Part shown: in pieces, positions 14,534 to 22,987 of the stretch
How positions within the stretch are numbered: the first letter of the stretch is position 1
Layout: every line of letters begins with the position of its first letter
NCBI GenBank assembly: GCA_938008165.1
Contig: CALLLP010000004.1
Coordinates: forward strand, 89,729 to 153,728
Direction of reading: 5' to 3'
Source of the DNA: an uncultured Neomegalonema sp.
GTDB taxonomy: Bacteria > Pseudomonadota > Alphaproteobacteria > Rhodobacterales > Rhodobacteraceae
Length of the DNA: 64,000 nt
Made by a program: the position numbers and the translations under genes
Notes under the pieces: generated by a model
Databases searched by the model: none
The model's input: only the letters and a program-made list of their open reading frames with translations
Told to the model about the DNA's origin: nothing

Positions 14534-17500
14534 ATGGCCACCCTTCTCCTCACCGCTGCCGGAGCTGCACTCGGCGGCGCGGCCCTGCCTGCGGGCGTCG
14601 GCTTTCTCGGCACAACCCTGTCTGGCGCGGCCATCGGGTCGGCGCTTGGCGGGGGTCTTGGCAATATCGTCGATCAGCGCCTGTTCGGCCCCGGTGCCAC
14701 CGTCCGCGAAGGTCCCCGCCTCAAGAATCTCGATGTCGTCACCTCTACCGAGGGTGCGCCCATCCCCCGCGTGTTCGGGCGTATGCGCCTTGGCGGTCAG
14801 GTTATCTGGGCCACCCGGTTTCGCGAGACGGTGACCGAGACCACCGCCAGCGCGGGCGGCAAGGGCGGCGGAGCCTCCGCAACCACCCGGCGCTACAGCT
14901 ATTCCGTCTCGGTCGCGATTGCGCTCTGTGAAGGGCCGATTGCGGGCATTGGCCGCATCTGGGCCGATGGTCAGCCCATGGATCTCTCCGCTGTCCAGTA
15001 CCGCGTGCATGATGGCCGCGAGGATCAACCCGCCGACCCCCTCATCGCGGCCCTGACATCCGATGCCCCGCGCTATGCAGGCACAGCCTATATCCTGTTC
15101 GAAGACCTGCCCCTCGAACCCTATGGCAACCGCGTTCCTCAGATCACGGTCGAGGTTCGCCGTCCCCCCGCTCCGCCCCCTGCCTATCGGGATGGGCCAG
15201 CCCTTCCCGCCTTGATCGAAGGCGTCGCCCTTTCTCCCGGTTCCGGTGAGTTTGCGCTGGCGACCGAGCCGGTCCGGCGCGTGTTGGGCGAGGGTGTCTA
15301 CGCCTCCGAAAATCTCAACAACACCCGTGGCACCCCCGATTTTATCGCCGCGCTCGATCAGTTGCAGGAAACCATCCCCGCCTGCCGCTCCGCCCTGCTC
15401 ATCGTGTCATGGTTCGGCACCGACCTGCGTGCCTCCCATTGCCAGATTCTCCCCGGCACCGACCGGGTGGAAAAGCAGACCGACCCGCTCGTCTGGCGCG
15501 TCTCCGGCGAGACCCGTCCTACCGCCCATCCCATCGGCAGCGATGAAGACGGTAACGCGCTCTATGGCGGCACCCCCGCCGATAGTTCGGTGTATCAGGC
15601 CATCCGCGAGATGAACGCGCGGGGGATCGAGGTGTGTCTCTATCCCTTCCTTCTGATGGACATCCCCCCCGGTGGCTCCCAGCCTGCCTATCCTTGGCGT
15701 GGCCGGATCGAAGCCGTCGATACCGCCGCCAGCAACGCTTTCTTCGGCGCGGCCCAGCCCGGCGATTTCGGTGCATGGTCCGGCGAGACGATCCCCTATA
15801 CCGGCCCCGCGGATACCGGCCTGCGCCGGATGATCTTGCATTACGCCCATCTTTGCGCTGCGGCGGGTGGGGTCGAATCCTTCTGCATCGGATCGGAACT
15901 GCGCGGCCTGACCACCAGCCGCGATGGCCCGTCCTATCCCGCCGTCGACGCCCTGCGCATCCTCGCAAGGGACGTCAAGGCCATCCTGCCCGCTTCGAAG
16001 ATCAGCTATGCGGCGGATTGGTCCGAATACGCCAATCATCGCCCTGCCGATGGGTCTGTGACCTTCCATCTCGATCCCCTCTGGGCCGATCCCGCCATCG
16101 ATTTCATCGGCATCGATAATTATCTCCCCCTCGCTGATTGGCGACCGGGCCGCGATCATCTCGATGCGACTGTGGGCGAAAGCGAATACGACATCGCCTA
16201 TCTGGATGCGAATGTAGAGGGCGGTGAATGGGCCGATTGGTTCTACGCCACCCCCGCCGACCGTGCCGCTCAGATCCGCACCCCCATCACTGATGGCGCG
16301 CATAACGAGCCGTGGATCTATGGCGTCAAGGCCCTGCGCGATTGGTGGTCAACGCCCCACCATGACCGCCCCGGCGGTATTCGATCCACGACCCCGACCG
16401 CATGGGTGCCCGGCTCCAAACCCGTCCGCTTTACCGAGACTGGCTGCCCCGCCGTTGATCTGGGCGCGAACCAGCCCAATGTCTTCTACGATCCCAAATC
16501 CAGCGAATCCGCCTTCCCCTATCACTCACGCGGGGTTCGCGACGATGCCATGCAACGCCGTTATCTTCAGGTTTTGCTTGATCACTGGAAAGACGACCCC
16601 ATCGTCGAGCGCAGCTATGTCTGGACTTGGGATACCCGCCCCTACCCGGATTATCCCCTGCGCCGCAGCGTCTGGACGGATGGCCCCTCATGGGAGAAAG
16701 GTCATTGGATCACGGGTCGCCTCGATTCCGCTCCCCTTGCCGAACTTGTCGCCGAGATTTGCGCGATGGCAGGCGAGACACGGATCGATGTCAGTCGCCT
16801 TCACGCCCTCGTCGATGGCTACACCCTCGATCGGACCATCAGCGCCCGTGATGCCCTCGCGCCCCTGATGCTTGTCTTTGGGTTCGATGCCATCGAGTCC
16901 GACGGTCTCATCCGCTTCATTCCCCGTGGGGATAGCCCCGTTGTCACCCTGTCCGAGAACGATTTGGTTGCCGGGGATCGGGACGAGCCATTTAGCCTGA
17001 CTCGCGCGCAGGAAACCGACTTGCCCACCGCCGTTCGTCTTGGCCATATCCGGGCCGATGCCGAATACCGGCGGGGCGCGGCGGAGGCGACGCATCATCC
17101 CGGCCTGACCACCCGTATCGAGCAATCTGATCAGGCCATCGCGCTTTCGGGCGGCAAGGCGCGCGCCGCTGCCCGTCGCTGGCTTGCCGAGGCCCGCATT
17201 GCCCGCGATTCCGCCGCCTTCGCGCTCCCCCCTTCCCGCCTTGCGCTGGAGCCGGGTGACACCATTGCCCTTGCCATCGGAGGGCGCACGCTTCCCCACC
17301 GCATTGCACGGCTTGAGGAAGCCGAAACCCGCCGGATCGAGGCGACCCGCGTTGCCCCCGACCTCTACGCTCCCGTGGATGATTCTGACGATGCGGGCGA
17401 GCCATCGGCGCTGCCCCTTGCGGCCCCGGCATTGCTCGAACTTCTCGACATCCCGCTCTTGCGCGGCACCGAGGATGCCTCCTCGCCCCTCGCCGCCGCC

Positions 17501-18319
17501 TCAGCGAGTCCTTGGACGCCGACGACCCTGTACACGTCCCCGACCGAGGCCGGTTTCGCCCCGTCCCTCACCCTCGATGCCCCGGCAACGCTGGGCCGCC
17601 TCACGACATCCCTTGCCCCCTGCGCCCCGTTTCGCTGGAGTGCCATCAGTGTCGATATCAGCCTGTCAAGCGGCGCGCTCCTCTCCGCCGATCGCCTCGC
17701 CGTTCTGGCTGGAGCGAACACCGCCGCCCTGCAAACGCCCTCTGGCGCGTGGGAGATCGTTCAGTTCCGCAGCGCGACCCTTATCGCCGCGCGCACCTAT
17801 CGCCTGACCGGCTTTCTGCGCGGTCAGGCGGGTACGGAACCCCTGATCGAGACGCTGCCGCCGGGCACCCGTTTCGTGTTGATCGATAATGCCCTCAAGC
17901 GCTTGCCCCTTGGCCCCGATGACATCGCCCGCGAGATCCATCTCCGCTACGGTCCCGCCACTCAGCCCTTCGATGCAGAAAGCTACCGCGCGACCCTCTT
18001 TACCCCTGAGGGCACCGGCCATCGTCCCTACGCCCCCGCCCATCTGCGCGGGTCGGATCAAGCGGGCGTGGTGCATGTATCGTGGATACGTCGCACACGG
18101 ATGGGCGGCGATAACTGGCAGGTCGAGCCTCCCTTGGGTGAGGAAACCGAGCGCTACCGCATCACCATCTCGGCAAATAACGGCCCCGTCCATGAAGCGC
18201 AAACGAGCACCCCTGCCTATTCATGGCCCCGTACCGCGCCATTGCCGTTGACCGTGACCGTCGCTCAGGTTTCCGCGATTACCGGCCCCGGTCATCCCGC
18301 CCAGATCATCCTCGCTTAA
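14534..18319 (+). CDS. Baseplate megatron protein with glycoside hydrolase TIM-barrel-like domain (GTA g15-like)
   Basis: Protein of 1261 aa, the host-recognition/tail fibre-hub protein. The N-terminus has hydrophobic glycine-rich helices (LLLTAAGAALGGAALPAGVG), then LKNLDVVTSTEGAPIPRVFG and a beta region. The GTA TIM-barrel-like domain spans about residues 420-760 (PWRGRIE, ESFCIGSELRGLT, FIGIDNYLPLADWR, FTETGCPAVDLGANQPNVFY). The phage-tail_3 domain follows, and the C-terminus has a fibronectin-like part. GGAG 6 nt before ATG 14534 supports this start. Length is typical for RcGTA g15. Its TAA shares the TTAA at 18316-18319 with the opposite gene. Confidence 0.92.
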   Translation: MATLLLTAAGAALGGAALPAGVGFLGTTLSGAAIGSALGGGLGNIVDQRLFGPGATVREGPRLKNLDVVTSTEGAPIPRVFGRMRLGGQVIWATRFRETVTETTASAGGKGGGASATTRRYSYSVSVAIALCEGPIAGIGRIWADGQPMDLSAVQYRVHDGREDQPADPLIAALTSDAPRYAGTAYILFEDLPLEPYGNRVPQITVEVRRPPAPPPAYRDGPALPALIEGVALSPGSGEFALATEPVRRVLGEGVYASENLNNTRGTPDFIAALDQLQETIPACRSALLIVSWFGTDLRASHCQILPGTDRVEKQTDPLVWRVSGETRPTAHPIGSDEDGNALYGGTPADSSVYQAIREMNARGIEVCLYPFLLMDIPPGGSQPAYPWRGRIEAVDTAASNAFFGAAQPGDFGAWSGETIPYTGPADTGLRRMILHYAHLCAAAGGVESFCIGSELRGLTTSRDGPSYPAVDALRILARDVKAILPASKISYAADWSEYANHRPADGSVTFHLDPLWADPAIDFIGIDNYLPLADWRPGRDHLDATVGESEYDIAYLDANVEGGEWADWFYATPADRAAQIRTPITDGAHNEPWIYGVKALRDWWSTPHHDRPGGIRSTTPTAWVPGSKPVRFTETGCPAVDLGANQPNVFYDPKSSESAFPYHSRGVRDDAMQRRYLQVLLDHWKDDPIVERSYVWTWDTRPYPDYPLRRSVWTDGPSWEKGHWITGRLDSAPLAELVAEICAMAGETRIDVSRLHALVDGYTLDRTISARDALAPLMLVFGFDAIESDGLIRFIPRGDSPVVTLSENDLVAGDRDEPFSLTRAQETDLPTAVRLGHIRADAEYRRGAAEATHHPGLTTRIEQSDQAIALSGGKARAAARRWLAEARIARDSAAFALPPSRLALEPGDTIALAIGGRTLPHRIARLEEAETRRIEATRVAPDLYAPVDDSDDAGEPSALPLAAPALLELLDIPLLRGTEDASSPLAAASASPWTPTTLYTSPTEAGFAPSLTLDAPATLGRLTTSLAPCAPFRWSAISVDISLSSGALLSADRLAVLAGANTAALQTPSGAWEIVQFRSATLIAARTYRLTGFLRGQAGTEPLIETLPPGTRFVLIDNALKRLPLGPDDIAREIHLRYGPATQPFDAESYRATLFTPEGTGHRPYAPAHLRGSDQAGVVHVSWIRRTRMGGDNWQVEPPLGEETERYRITISANNGPVHEAQTSTPAYSWPRTAPLPLTVTVAQVSAITGPGHPAQIILA

Positions 18320-19425
18320 CCATTTGCTGTAACCGGCGCGACTTCCTCGTCCTTCCCGCGCAGCAGACTTGGCACCAGCCGTTCCGAGAATCCGGCCAGA
18401 AAGCTCCAGAAAAACAGGAGCGCGAGGTTCCGGTTCGGCACTTTGGGCGAGGCTTTGCTCTCGTTCACCGCGCCTTCGACCGTGGTGACATCCAGCACCT
18501 TGCCCGCCTCGTCCTTCGTCACGACCACGAGATCGGTATAGGAGATATCCTTCAGCGTGGGGGTCAATTGTCCGCTCAACAGGTTTGTCTCGAAAAAGAA
18601 ATACAGCGCCGCCGCCGCCGCACTGCCAAACGCCAATCGGATCAGCAATAGCGGCCAATCCAGCGAGCGCCGGATTTCCGAATAGGTCGATTTCTGGAGC
18701 GCGTTTTGCGAGCGCGCCAGCATGAAAAAGCTGGCCCCGAATGCCCCGGAAATCACGGCAAAATCCAGCCCGCTAAACCGCGAAGGCCGGGTAAAGGGCG
18801 GATAAAACGTCAGAAATACCGCCGCCGTCACCCCGCAGATCAGCATCAGAAATCCCGTGCGCGATACGAAGGCGACCGCGACCTTGCGCTTTGCATAGGC
18901 TTCGGCCCGTGCCCATTGCATATCCGCCACCAGTTTCGACAGTGCCAGTTTCTTCTTTAATGGATCGGTTTCCGTTTTTGCCTGTTCATAGACCGCAAAT
19001 TCCGGCAAATCCATCGACCGCGCCTGTTCTAGATTGCGCGAGTAATCATATTCGATTTCTTGAGCGTCAACTTCCGTGAAATGCTCGATTAAGGTGCGCT
19101 CCAGCGCATAGGCTTTGTCCCAGTCGGCATGGTGCATCGGCGCATCCGATTCCTTGCGAAGCGCGGCGATCAGGGCTTCTTCTTCCGAAAAAATGTCGGG
19201 ATGACGCAGTTTGAGCCGGTCGATCCGCCATTTCAGATCCTGAAGAAACTGCTGGAACCGCGCGATCTTCCCCTTGCTGATTTCTCCACTCGATTTGTTG
19301 AGCGTGTAGAAAAGCGCATAGATCAAGATAAGGCTCAGCACGCCCCCAAGAACCAGCGTCGAGGCCGGTACACCCTCCAAAACCTCGTAAATAAAGCGTG
19401 TTACCGCACTCCCTTCCTTTTCCAT
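18316..19425 (-). CDS. Unknown membrane protein between g15 and the lysis cassette
   Basis: Protein of 369 aa, not recognised. The start MEKEGSAVTRFIYEVLEGVP is preferred (GGAG 10 nt upstream). Predicted layout: one helix near residues 20-42 (STLVLGGVLSLILIYALFYT), a long charged helical cytoplasmic region to about 185 (LKWRIDRLKLRHPDIFSEEE), two helices (FLMLICGVTAAVFLTFYPPF and FAVISGAFGASFFMLARSQ), another at LLLIRLAFGSAAAAALYFFF, and a short tail. The family may be cellular; it stands opposite to all neighbouring phage-type genes and is convergent with g15, with overlapping stop codons. Confidence 0.7.
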   Translation of the reverse strand: MEKEGSAVTRFIYEVLEGVPASTLVLGGVLSLILIYALFYTLNKSSGEISKGKIARFQQFLQDLKWRIDRLKLRHPDIFSEEEALIAALRKESDAPMHHADWDKAYALERTLIEHFTEVDAQEIEYDYSRNLEQARSMDLPEFAVYEQAKTETDPLKKKLALSKLVADMQWARAEAYAKRKVAVAFVSRTGFLMLICGVTAAVFLTFYPPFTRPSRFSGLDFAVISGAFGASFFMLARSQNALQKSTYSEIRRSLDWPLLLIRLAFGSAAAAALYFFFETNLLSGQLTPTLKDISYTDLVVVTKDEAGKVLDVTTVEGAVNESKASPKVPNRNLALLFFWSFLAGFSERLVPSLLRGKDEEVAPVTANG

Positions 19426-19610
19426 CGGTTTTCTACTCCCCACTGCACATGCAATCAAAAACAGAGTCAACATACCTAAATTTCGCTCAATACACGAATA
19501 AATATTTGCTTCCTTTATTTGAGCGGCATGGTGCGAATTCTGCGTCGGAAATCCGAATTAATTGATGTGTTTGCCGTCTTCCCCAGTCACAGCATTTGCG
19601 AAATGATCCC

Positions 19611-20345
19611 ATGACGACCCCAGCAATTCTACGCGCCAACAATCCTTGTGCTCTGCGCCCCTTGTCGCGGGGGCGGTGGAAAGGGCAGCGCGGCACGATC
19701 CGCACGCCGGGCGGTCTCTATTGCGCGTTCTCCGATCCTGTCTGGGGGGTGCGCGCGGGGTTGAGAAATCTCGATACATATCGCCGCCGTCATAGGCTCG
19801 AAACCCCGGCCCAGATCATCGCCCGCTGGGCACCGGCGGCAGATCGCAATCCCGAAACCGCCTATGCCCGGTTCATTGCCCGGCGCGTGGGTGTGGGGGT
19901 TCACGGCCTCATTCCCCATGATTACGAGCATACCCGCCGCCTCGCCGCCGCCATCATTCGGTTCGAGACGGGCAGCGATGCCATCGGTCCCGAAACCATC
20001 GCCCAGGCCATGGCCCTGATGGCGGTTGAGGAAGAACAGGCAGGCCGCGATCCCGCTCCCTATCTCGCCGATCCCGCCCCGCTGAAACCCTTGGTTCGCT
20101 CCAAGGAAATCGCATTGGGCGGCGGGGCGGCGACGGTCGGCATCGGCGGAACCCTAACCACGACGCCCGACATCCTCGCTACCGCCCGCGAGGCAGCCAC
20201 CACTGCCCGCGATACTGCGACCGAATTACCGGCCCTTGCCACGCTTGCCGATCATGCCTGTATCGCCAGTTTCGTGATGTTGGCCCTGTTCGGCCTTGCC
20301 ATTGTCGTCAACCGATTGGCCGCCCGGTTCCGCGCCCGGCGTTGA
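19611..20345 (+). CDS. Phage structural/muramidase-like protein with C-terminal membrane anchor
   Basis: Protein of 244 aa. The N-terminal domain carries the pattern RANNPCALR, then GQRG, FSDPVWGVRAGLRNLDTYRR and TPAQIIARWAPAADRNPETA. It is seen in phage virion-associated proteins of the P5/endolysin-like type that act on or near peptidoglycan. Residues about 216-236 (HACIASFVMLALFGLAIVV) form a C-terminal membrane helix followed by a basic tail. Enzymatic activity is inferred only from the family resemblance. It leads a plus-strand run of six tightly packed genes ending in a holin-like protein. Confidence 0.65.
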   Translation: MTTPAILRANNPCALRPLSRGRWKGQRGTIRTPGGLYCAFSDPVWGVRAGLRNLDTYRRRHRLETPAQIIARWAPAADRNPETAYARFIARRVGVGVHGLIPHDYEHTRRLAAAIIRFETGSDAIGPETIAQAMALMAVEEEQAGRDPAPYLADPAPLKPLVRSKEIALGGGAATVGIGGTLTTTPDILATAREAATTARDTATELPALATLADHACIASFVMLALFGLAIVVNRLAARFRARR

Positions 20346-20389
20346 CCGGGCCGCGATCATACAGTCTCCCCGCAACGAAAGATCATCCG

Positions 20390-20578
20390 ATGCCCCCCAC
20401 CTCGACGCTCCGTACGCCGATTACGCCTTCGCTCGTCCTATACCGCAAGATTACGCCCCATGCCGTGATCGTCGAGCTTCACGACGATACCGGAAAGACC
20501 CTCTATGCAGAGGAAATCGCGACCCGTACCGCCACGGTCGAGCCATCCGATCCAGAACAGGCCGAGCCGATCCTGTGA
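20390..20578 (+). CDS. Small unknown protein in the lysis cassette
   Basis: Protein of 62 aa without membrane helix or signal. It reads SLVLYRKITPHAVIVELHDD with TGKTLYAEEIATRT, suggesting a small beta-sheet protein, and ends in an acidic tail. Not recognised. Its TGA overlaps the GTG start of the i-spanin gene (GTGA at 20575-20578), so the two are probably co-translated. Confidence 0.5.
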   Translation: MPPTSTLRTPITPSLVLYRKITPHAVIVELHDDTGKTLYAEEIATRTATVEPSDPEQAEPIL

Positions 20579-20871
20579 CCGCCTCTGTGCTCGCCCTCAT
20601 TGCCACGGCACCCCGCTGGTTGCTGATCGCCGCCGCCGCCGCCCTGTCATTGACCAGCCACGGCGCGGCCTATCACCTTGGGGCCGCGCGGGAGTTTCGC
20701 GCGGGTTTCGTCGCGGGTCAGCAGGCCGCTACCGCCCATCACCGTGCCGCCAGCGATCACCGTACGGCACGCCAGATTGAAGACCGACTGAATGCTGAAA
20801 CTGCTCCTTCCGCTCCTCGCCACCCTGACGGCTTGCACTGCGGTCCCTCCACCCGTGACTGCCCCCGGTGA
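20575..20871 (+). CDS. Putative i-spanin (Rz-like inner membrane protein)
   Basis: Protein of 98 aa starting with GTG. Residues about 12-33 (PRWLLIAAAAALSLTSHGAA) form the single N-terminal membrane anchor, followed by an Ala/Arg-rich periplasmic helix (REFRAGFVAGQQAATAHHRA, then RTARQIEDRLNAE). This is the i-spanin layout. The decisive point is that a separate lipoprotein frame starts inside its 3' end in a different frame, the hallmark of embedded Rz/Rz1 gene pairs. Assignment rests on architecture, not homology. Confidence 0.65.
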   Translation: MTASVLALIATAPRWLLIAAAAALSLTSHGAAYHLGAAREFRAGFVAGQQAATAHHRAASDHRTARQIEDRLNAETAPSAPRHPDGLHCGPSTRDCPR

Positions 20872-21022
20872 GTGCATCGCCTGCGCCGCGCTTCCTGTCC
20901 CGTCTTCTTCGATAGAGGACACGGCGGAGACCCGCGCTGTTGTGGATGTGATCTTCATCGTCTGGGCCTGCACCTGCGCGCCGTTGCTGGCCGCCGAAAA
21001 AGGATTTCCATGCGCTTCCTGA
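20792..21022 (+). CDS. Putative o-spanin (Rz1-like lipoprotein), nested start in the i-spanin gene
   Basis: Protein of 76 aa. It begins MLKLLLPLLATLTACTAVPP: a lipoprotein signal peptide with lipobox LTAC followed by a Pro-rich stretch, as expected for Rz1-type o-spanins. The first 80 nt overlap the i-spanin gene in the +1 frame. The 3' end overlaps the following protease start by 13 nt. Together with the i-spanin it would fuse the inner and outer membranes in the last step of lysis. A hydrophobic patch near VVDVIFIVWACTC is unusual for the family. Confidence 0.65.
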   Translation: MLKLLLPLLATLTACTAVPPPVTAPGECIACAALPVPSSSIEDTAETRAVVDVIFIVWACTCAPLLAAEKGFPCAS

Positions 21023-21681
21023 TTCCGACTGTTTTCACATCCGCCGCCCTTGCTGCGGTTTTTACCCTCTGGCCCGCCAAGGCCCCCGCCATCCCCGAAC
21101 CCTGCACCGAGCGCGTGTTCCTCGAAGGGGAGGGCGTGTTTTCTTGGGGGAGTATCACCCGATGGCGAAAGGGGTATCTGACCGCCTACCATGTCATCGC
21201 CGATGGCGATGTCCGTTCTGGTCCATCTGTCACCAGCATTGGGTCGCTTGAGGCGACCGATTTCGCCTTTCTCACCGGGTCCGATCCCAAAACCGACCCT
21301 TCTTCCGTCCCCTTCCCCGATGGCCCGGTTCTGCTCGAAGGCTTTCCGGCCCGCGCCACCGCCCGCGAGCGGGTGACGGGTGAGGTCTACGCTCCGGATA
21401 CGGTCCCGCCGGGGGTCTGGATCATCCTCGACCACCCGGAGCCGCTCGTTGGCGGTTTTTCGGGCGGATGCGTTCGCGATGCGCAGGGCAGGGTGGTTGC
21501 CGTGATCATGGGGGCCTCGACCATGCGTCTGGATGGAAAACCGCGCCATTTCGCGCGCGTCATCCCCATTCGCTCGGCGCTCAGCGAAATTCAGGGCATT
21601 CCCCCGATTGCACGTTCCGCCCTCATCGGCAAACCGCTCCCCCCGGCCACCCGTTGGCCCGATACACGGACATCACGATGA
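21010..21681 (+). CDS. Secreted trypsin-fold serine protease in the lysis cassette
   Basis: Protein of 223 aa. It has an N-terminal signal peptide or anchor (LIPTVFTSAALAAVFTLWPA). The chymotrypsin-like triad is visible: His in YLTAYHVIAD (about 61), Asp in LEATDFAFL (about 84) and Ser in VGGFSGGCV (about 151). AGGA lies 5 nt upstream of the ATG. It overlaps the o-spanin gene by 13 nt and the holin-like gene by 4 nt, so it is firmly part of the cassette. Secreted proteases are not a standard lysis component; a role in processing or in recipient-surface attack is inference. Confidence 0.72.
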   Translation: MRFLIPTVFTSAALAAVFTLWPAKAPAIPEPCTERVFLEGEGVFSWGSITRWRKGYLTAYHVIADGDVRSGPSVTSIGSLEATDFAFLTGSDPKTDPSSVPFPDGPVLLEGFPARATARERVTGEVYAPDTVPPGVWIILDHPEPLVGGFSGGCVRDAQGRVVAVIMGASTMRLDGKPRHFARVIPIRSALSEIQGIPPIARSALIGKPLPPATRWPDTRTSR

Positions 21682-21869
21682 CTCTGCCTGAAAAGGACAT
21701 CATTGCCGAGATGCGCGTCGATCTCGCCACGCTCAGCCGCGACATGGCCCATGTCCAGCGTGAGCTATCCGAGATCCGGGCTGTCTTTTCGCGGCTTGTC
21801 TGGTTTCTCGTCATCGGCCTGATCGGGGCCGTCCTGCGCGCTACGCTTGAAGGGGGGTTCGGGGGATAG
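21678..21869 (+). CDS. XhlA-like small holin-type protein
   Basis: Protein of 63 aa. It has an amphipathic/coiled N-terminal helix (DIIAEMRVDLATLSRDMAHV, then QRELSEIRAVFSRL) and one C-terminal membrane helix (VWFLVIGLIGAVLRATL). This is the architecture of XhlA-type (hemolysin XhlA) phage proteins. The start overlaps the protease stop (ATGA 21678-21681). It is the last gene of the cassette. The following 258 bp to cysE contain only a 7-bp hairpin, ATGGCTT/AAGCCAT, at 21906-21922. Confidence 0.65.
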   Translation: MTLPEKDIIAEMRVDLATLSRDMAHVQRELSEIRAVFSRLVWFLVIGLIGAVLRATLEGGFGG

Positions 21870-22127
21870 GGCGTCTCCCGCGCCCTGCGCACAGAGCGCC
21901 GCGACATGGCTTGTTAAGCCATTATCTGCCGTTGCAGTGCAGCCGATCCACGCTTTATTGATCCGGCTTTACGATCCGCCGGTTCTGTGCGGTGGTGATG
22001 GCCAGCCCCTCGCGTATCGCAGGCAAGGCCGCTCGCCACCTGTCAACTTTGCCCGCATCCATTGACCCGCTCCTTGCAAAACATCATGATCCGTTCCAAA
22101 TCGCGTGTTGCGAAAGGGAGACGGCCC

Positions 22128-22979
22128 ATGATTCAACCAATCAAGCACCCCCAGCCGGAAATCTCCACCTGCGATCCGGTCTGGAACGCCGTTCAGCGCG
22201 ATGCGGAGGCCATGCGCGTTGCTGAACCGGCCTTATCCTCGCTGTTGCAAGAAAACGTCCTTGGTCGCCCGACATTCGAGGCGGCCTTGGCGGCGCGCAT
22301 CGCGGCGAAGCTGCATGTCAACGAGATGAAGGAGGCGTCCTTGCGCGAATCCTTCTCCCAGATTCTCTACGAGGCCCCGGAGATCGGCGAAAAGGCCCGC
22401 GCCGACATCGTCGCCGTCTACGAGCGTGACCCGGCCTGCACGACCTATATCCAGCCCTTGCTGTTCTTCAAGGCGTTCATGGCACTACAGGCGTCACGCA
22501 TCGCCCATTCTCTCTGGACCAATGGCCGAAAACCCTTCGCCCAGTTTCTCCAGATGCGGATTGCCGAAGTCTTTGCCCTCGACATCCATCCCGGTGCCCG
22601 CATCGGCAAGGGCATCATGATCGACCATGGGACCGGCGTTGTCATCGGCGAGACGGCGGTGGTCGGCGATGACGTCTCGATCCTCCATGGCGTCACATTG
22701 GGCGGCACTGGAAAGGAAGAAGGCGACCGTCACCCAAAGATCGGCAATGGGGTGCTGATCGGTGCGGGGGCCAGTATTCTGGGCAATATCCGAATTGGTG
22801 ACTGCTCGCGTGTTGGCGCGGGGTCGGTTGTTCTGTCGCATGTTCCGGCCTGCAAGACCGTTGCGGGTGTTCCTGCGCGCATCGTCGGCGATGCCGGTTG
22901 CGCCCACCCGTCGCAGTCCATGGACCACACCCTCGCGTTTGACAGCGGTGCATGGTTCGATGCAGGCGGCGGCATCTGA
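22128..22979 (+). CDS. cysE: Serine O-acetyltransferase
   Basis: Protein of 283 aa. It makes O-acetylserine from serine and acetyl-CoA, the first step of cysteine synthesis. An N-terminal helical domain (about residues 10-135) is followed by the left-handed beta-helix of hexapeptide repeats. It carries the CysE signature DIHPGARIGKGIMIDHGTGV, then GETAVVGDDVSILHGVTLGG and KIGNGVLIGAGASILGN. The C-terminal tail may be used by the cysteine synthase complex. The start at 22128 has AGGGAG 7 nt upstream. It is monocistronic by spacing. Confidence 0.95.
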   Translation: MIQPIKHPQPEISTCDPVWNAVQRDAEAMRVAEPALSSLLQENVLGRPTFEAALAARIAAKLHVNEMKEASLRESFSQILYEAPEIGEKARADIVAVYERDPACTTYIQPLLFFKAFMALQASRIAHSLWTNGRKPFAQFLQMRIAEVFALDIHPGARIGKGIMIDHGTGVVIGETAVVGDDVSILHGVTLGGTGKEEGDRHPKIGNGVLIGAGASILGNIRIGDCSRVGAGSVVLSHVPACKTVAGVPARIVGDAGCAHPSQSMDHTLAFDSGAWFDAGGGI

Positions 22980-22987
22980 CCGAAGGG

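Noticed and set aside
21847..22065. Short open frame between the holin-like gene and cysE
   Set aside because: No ribosome site, no hydrophobic or conserved pattern, and it overlaps the holin-like gene end out of frame.
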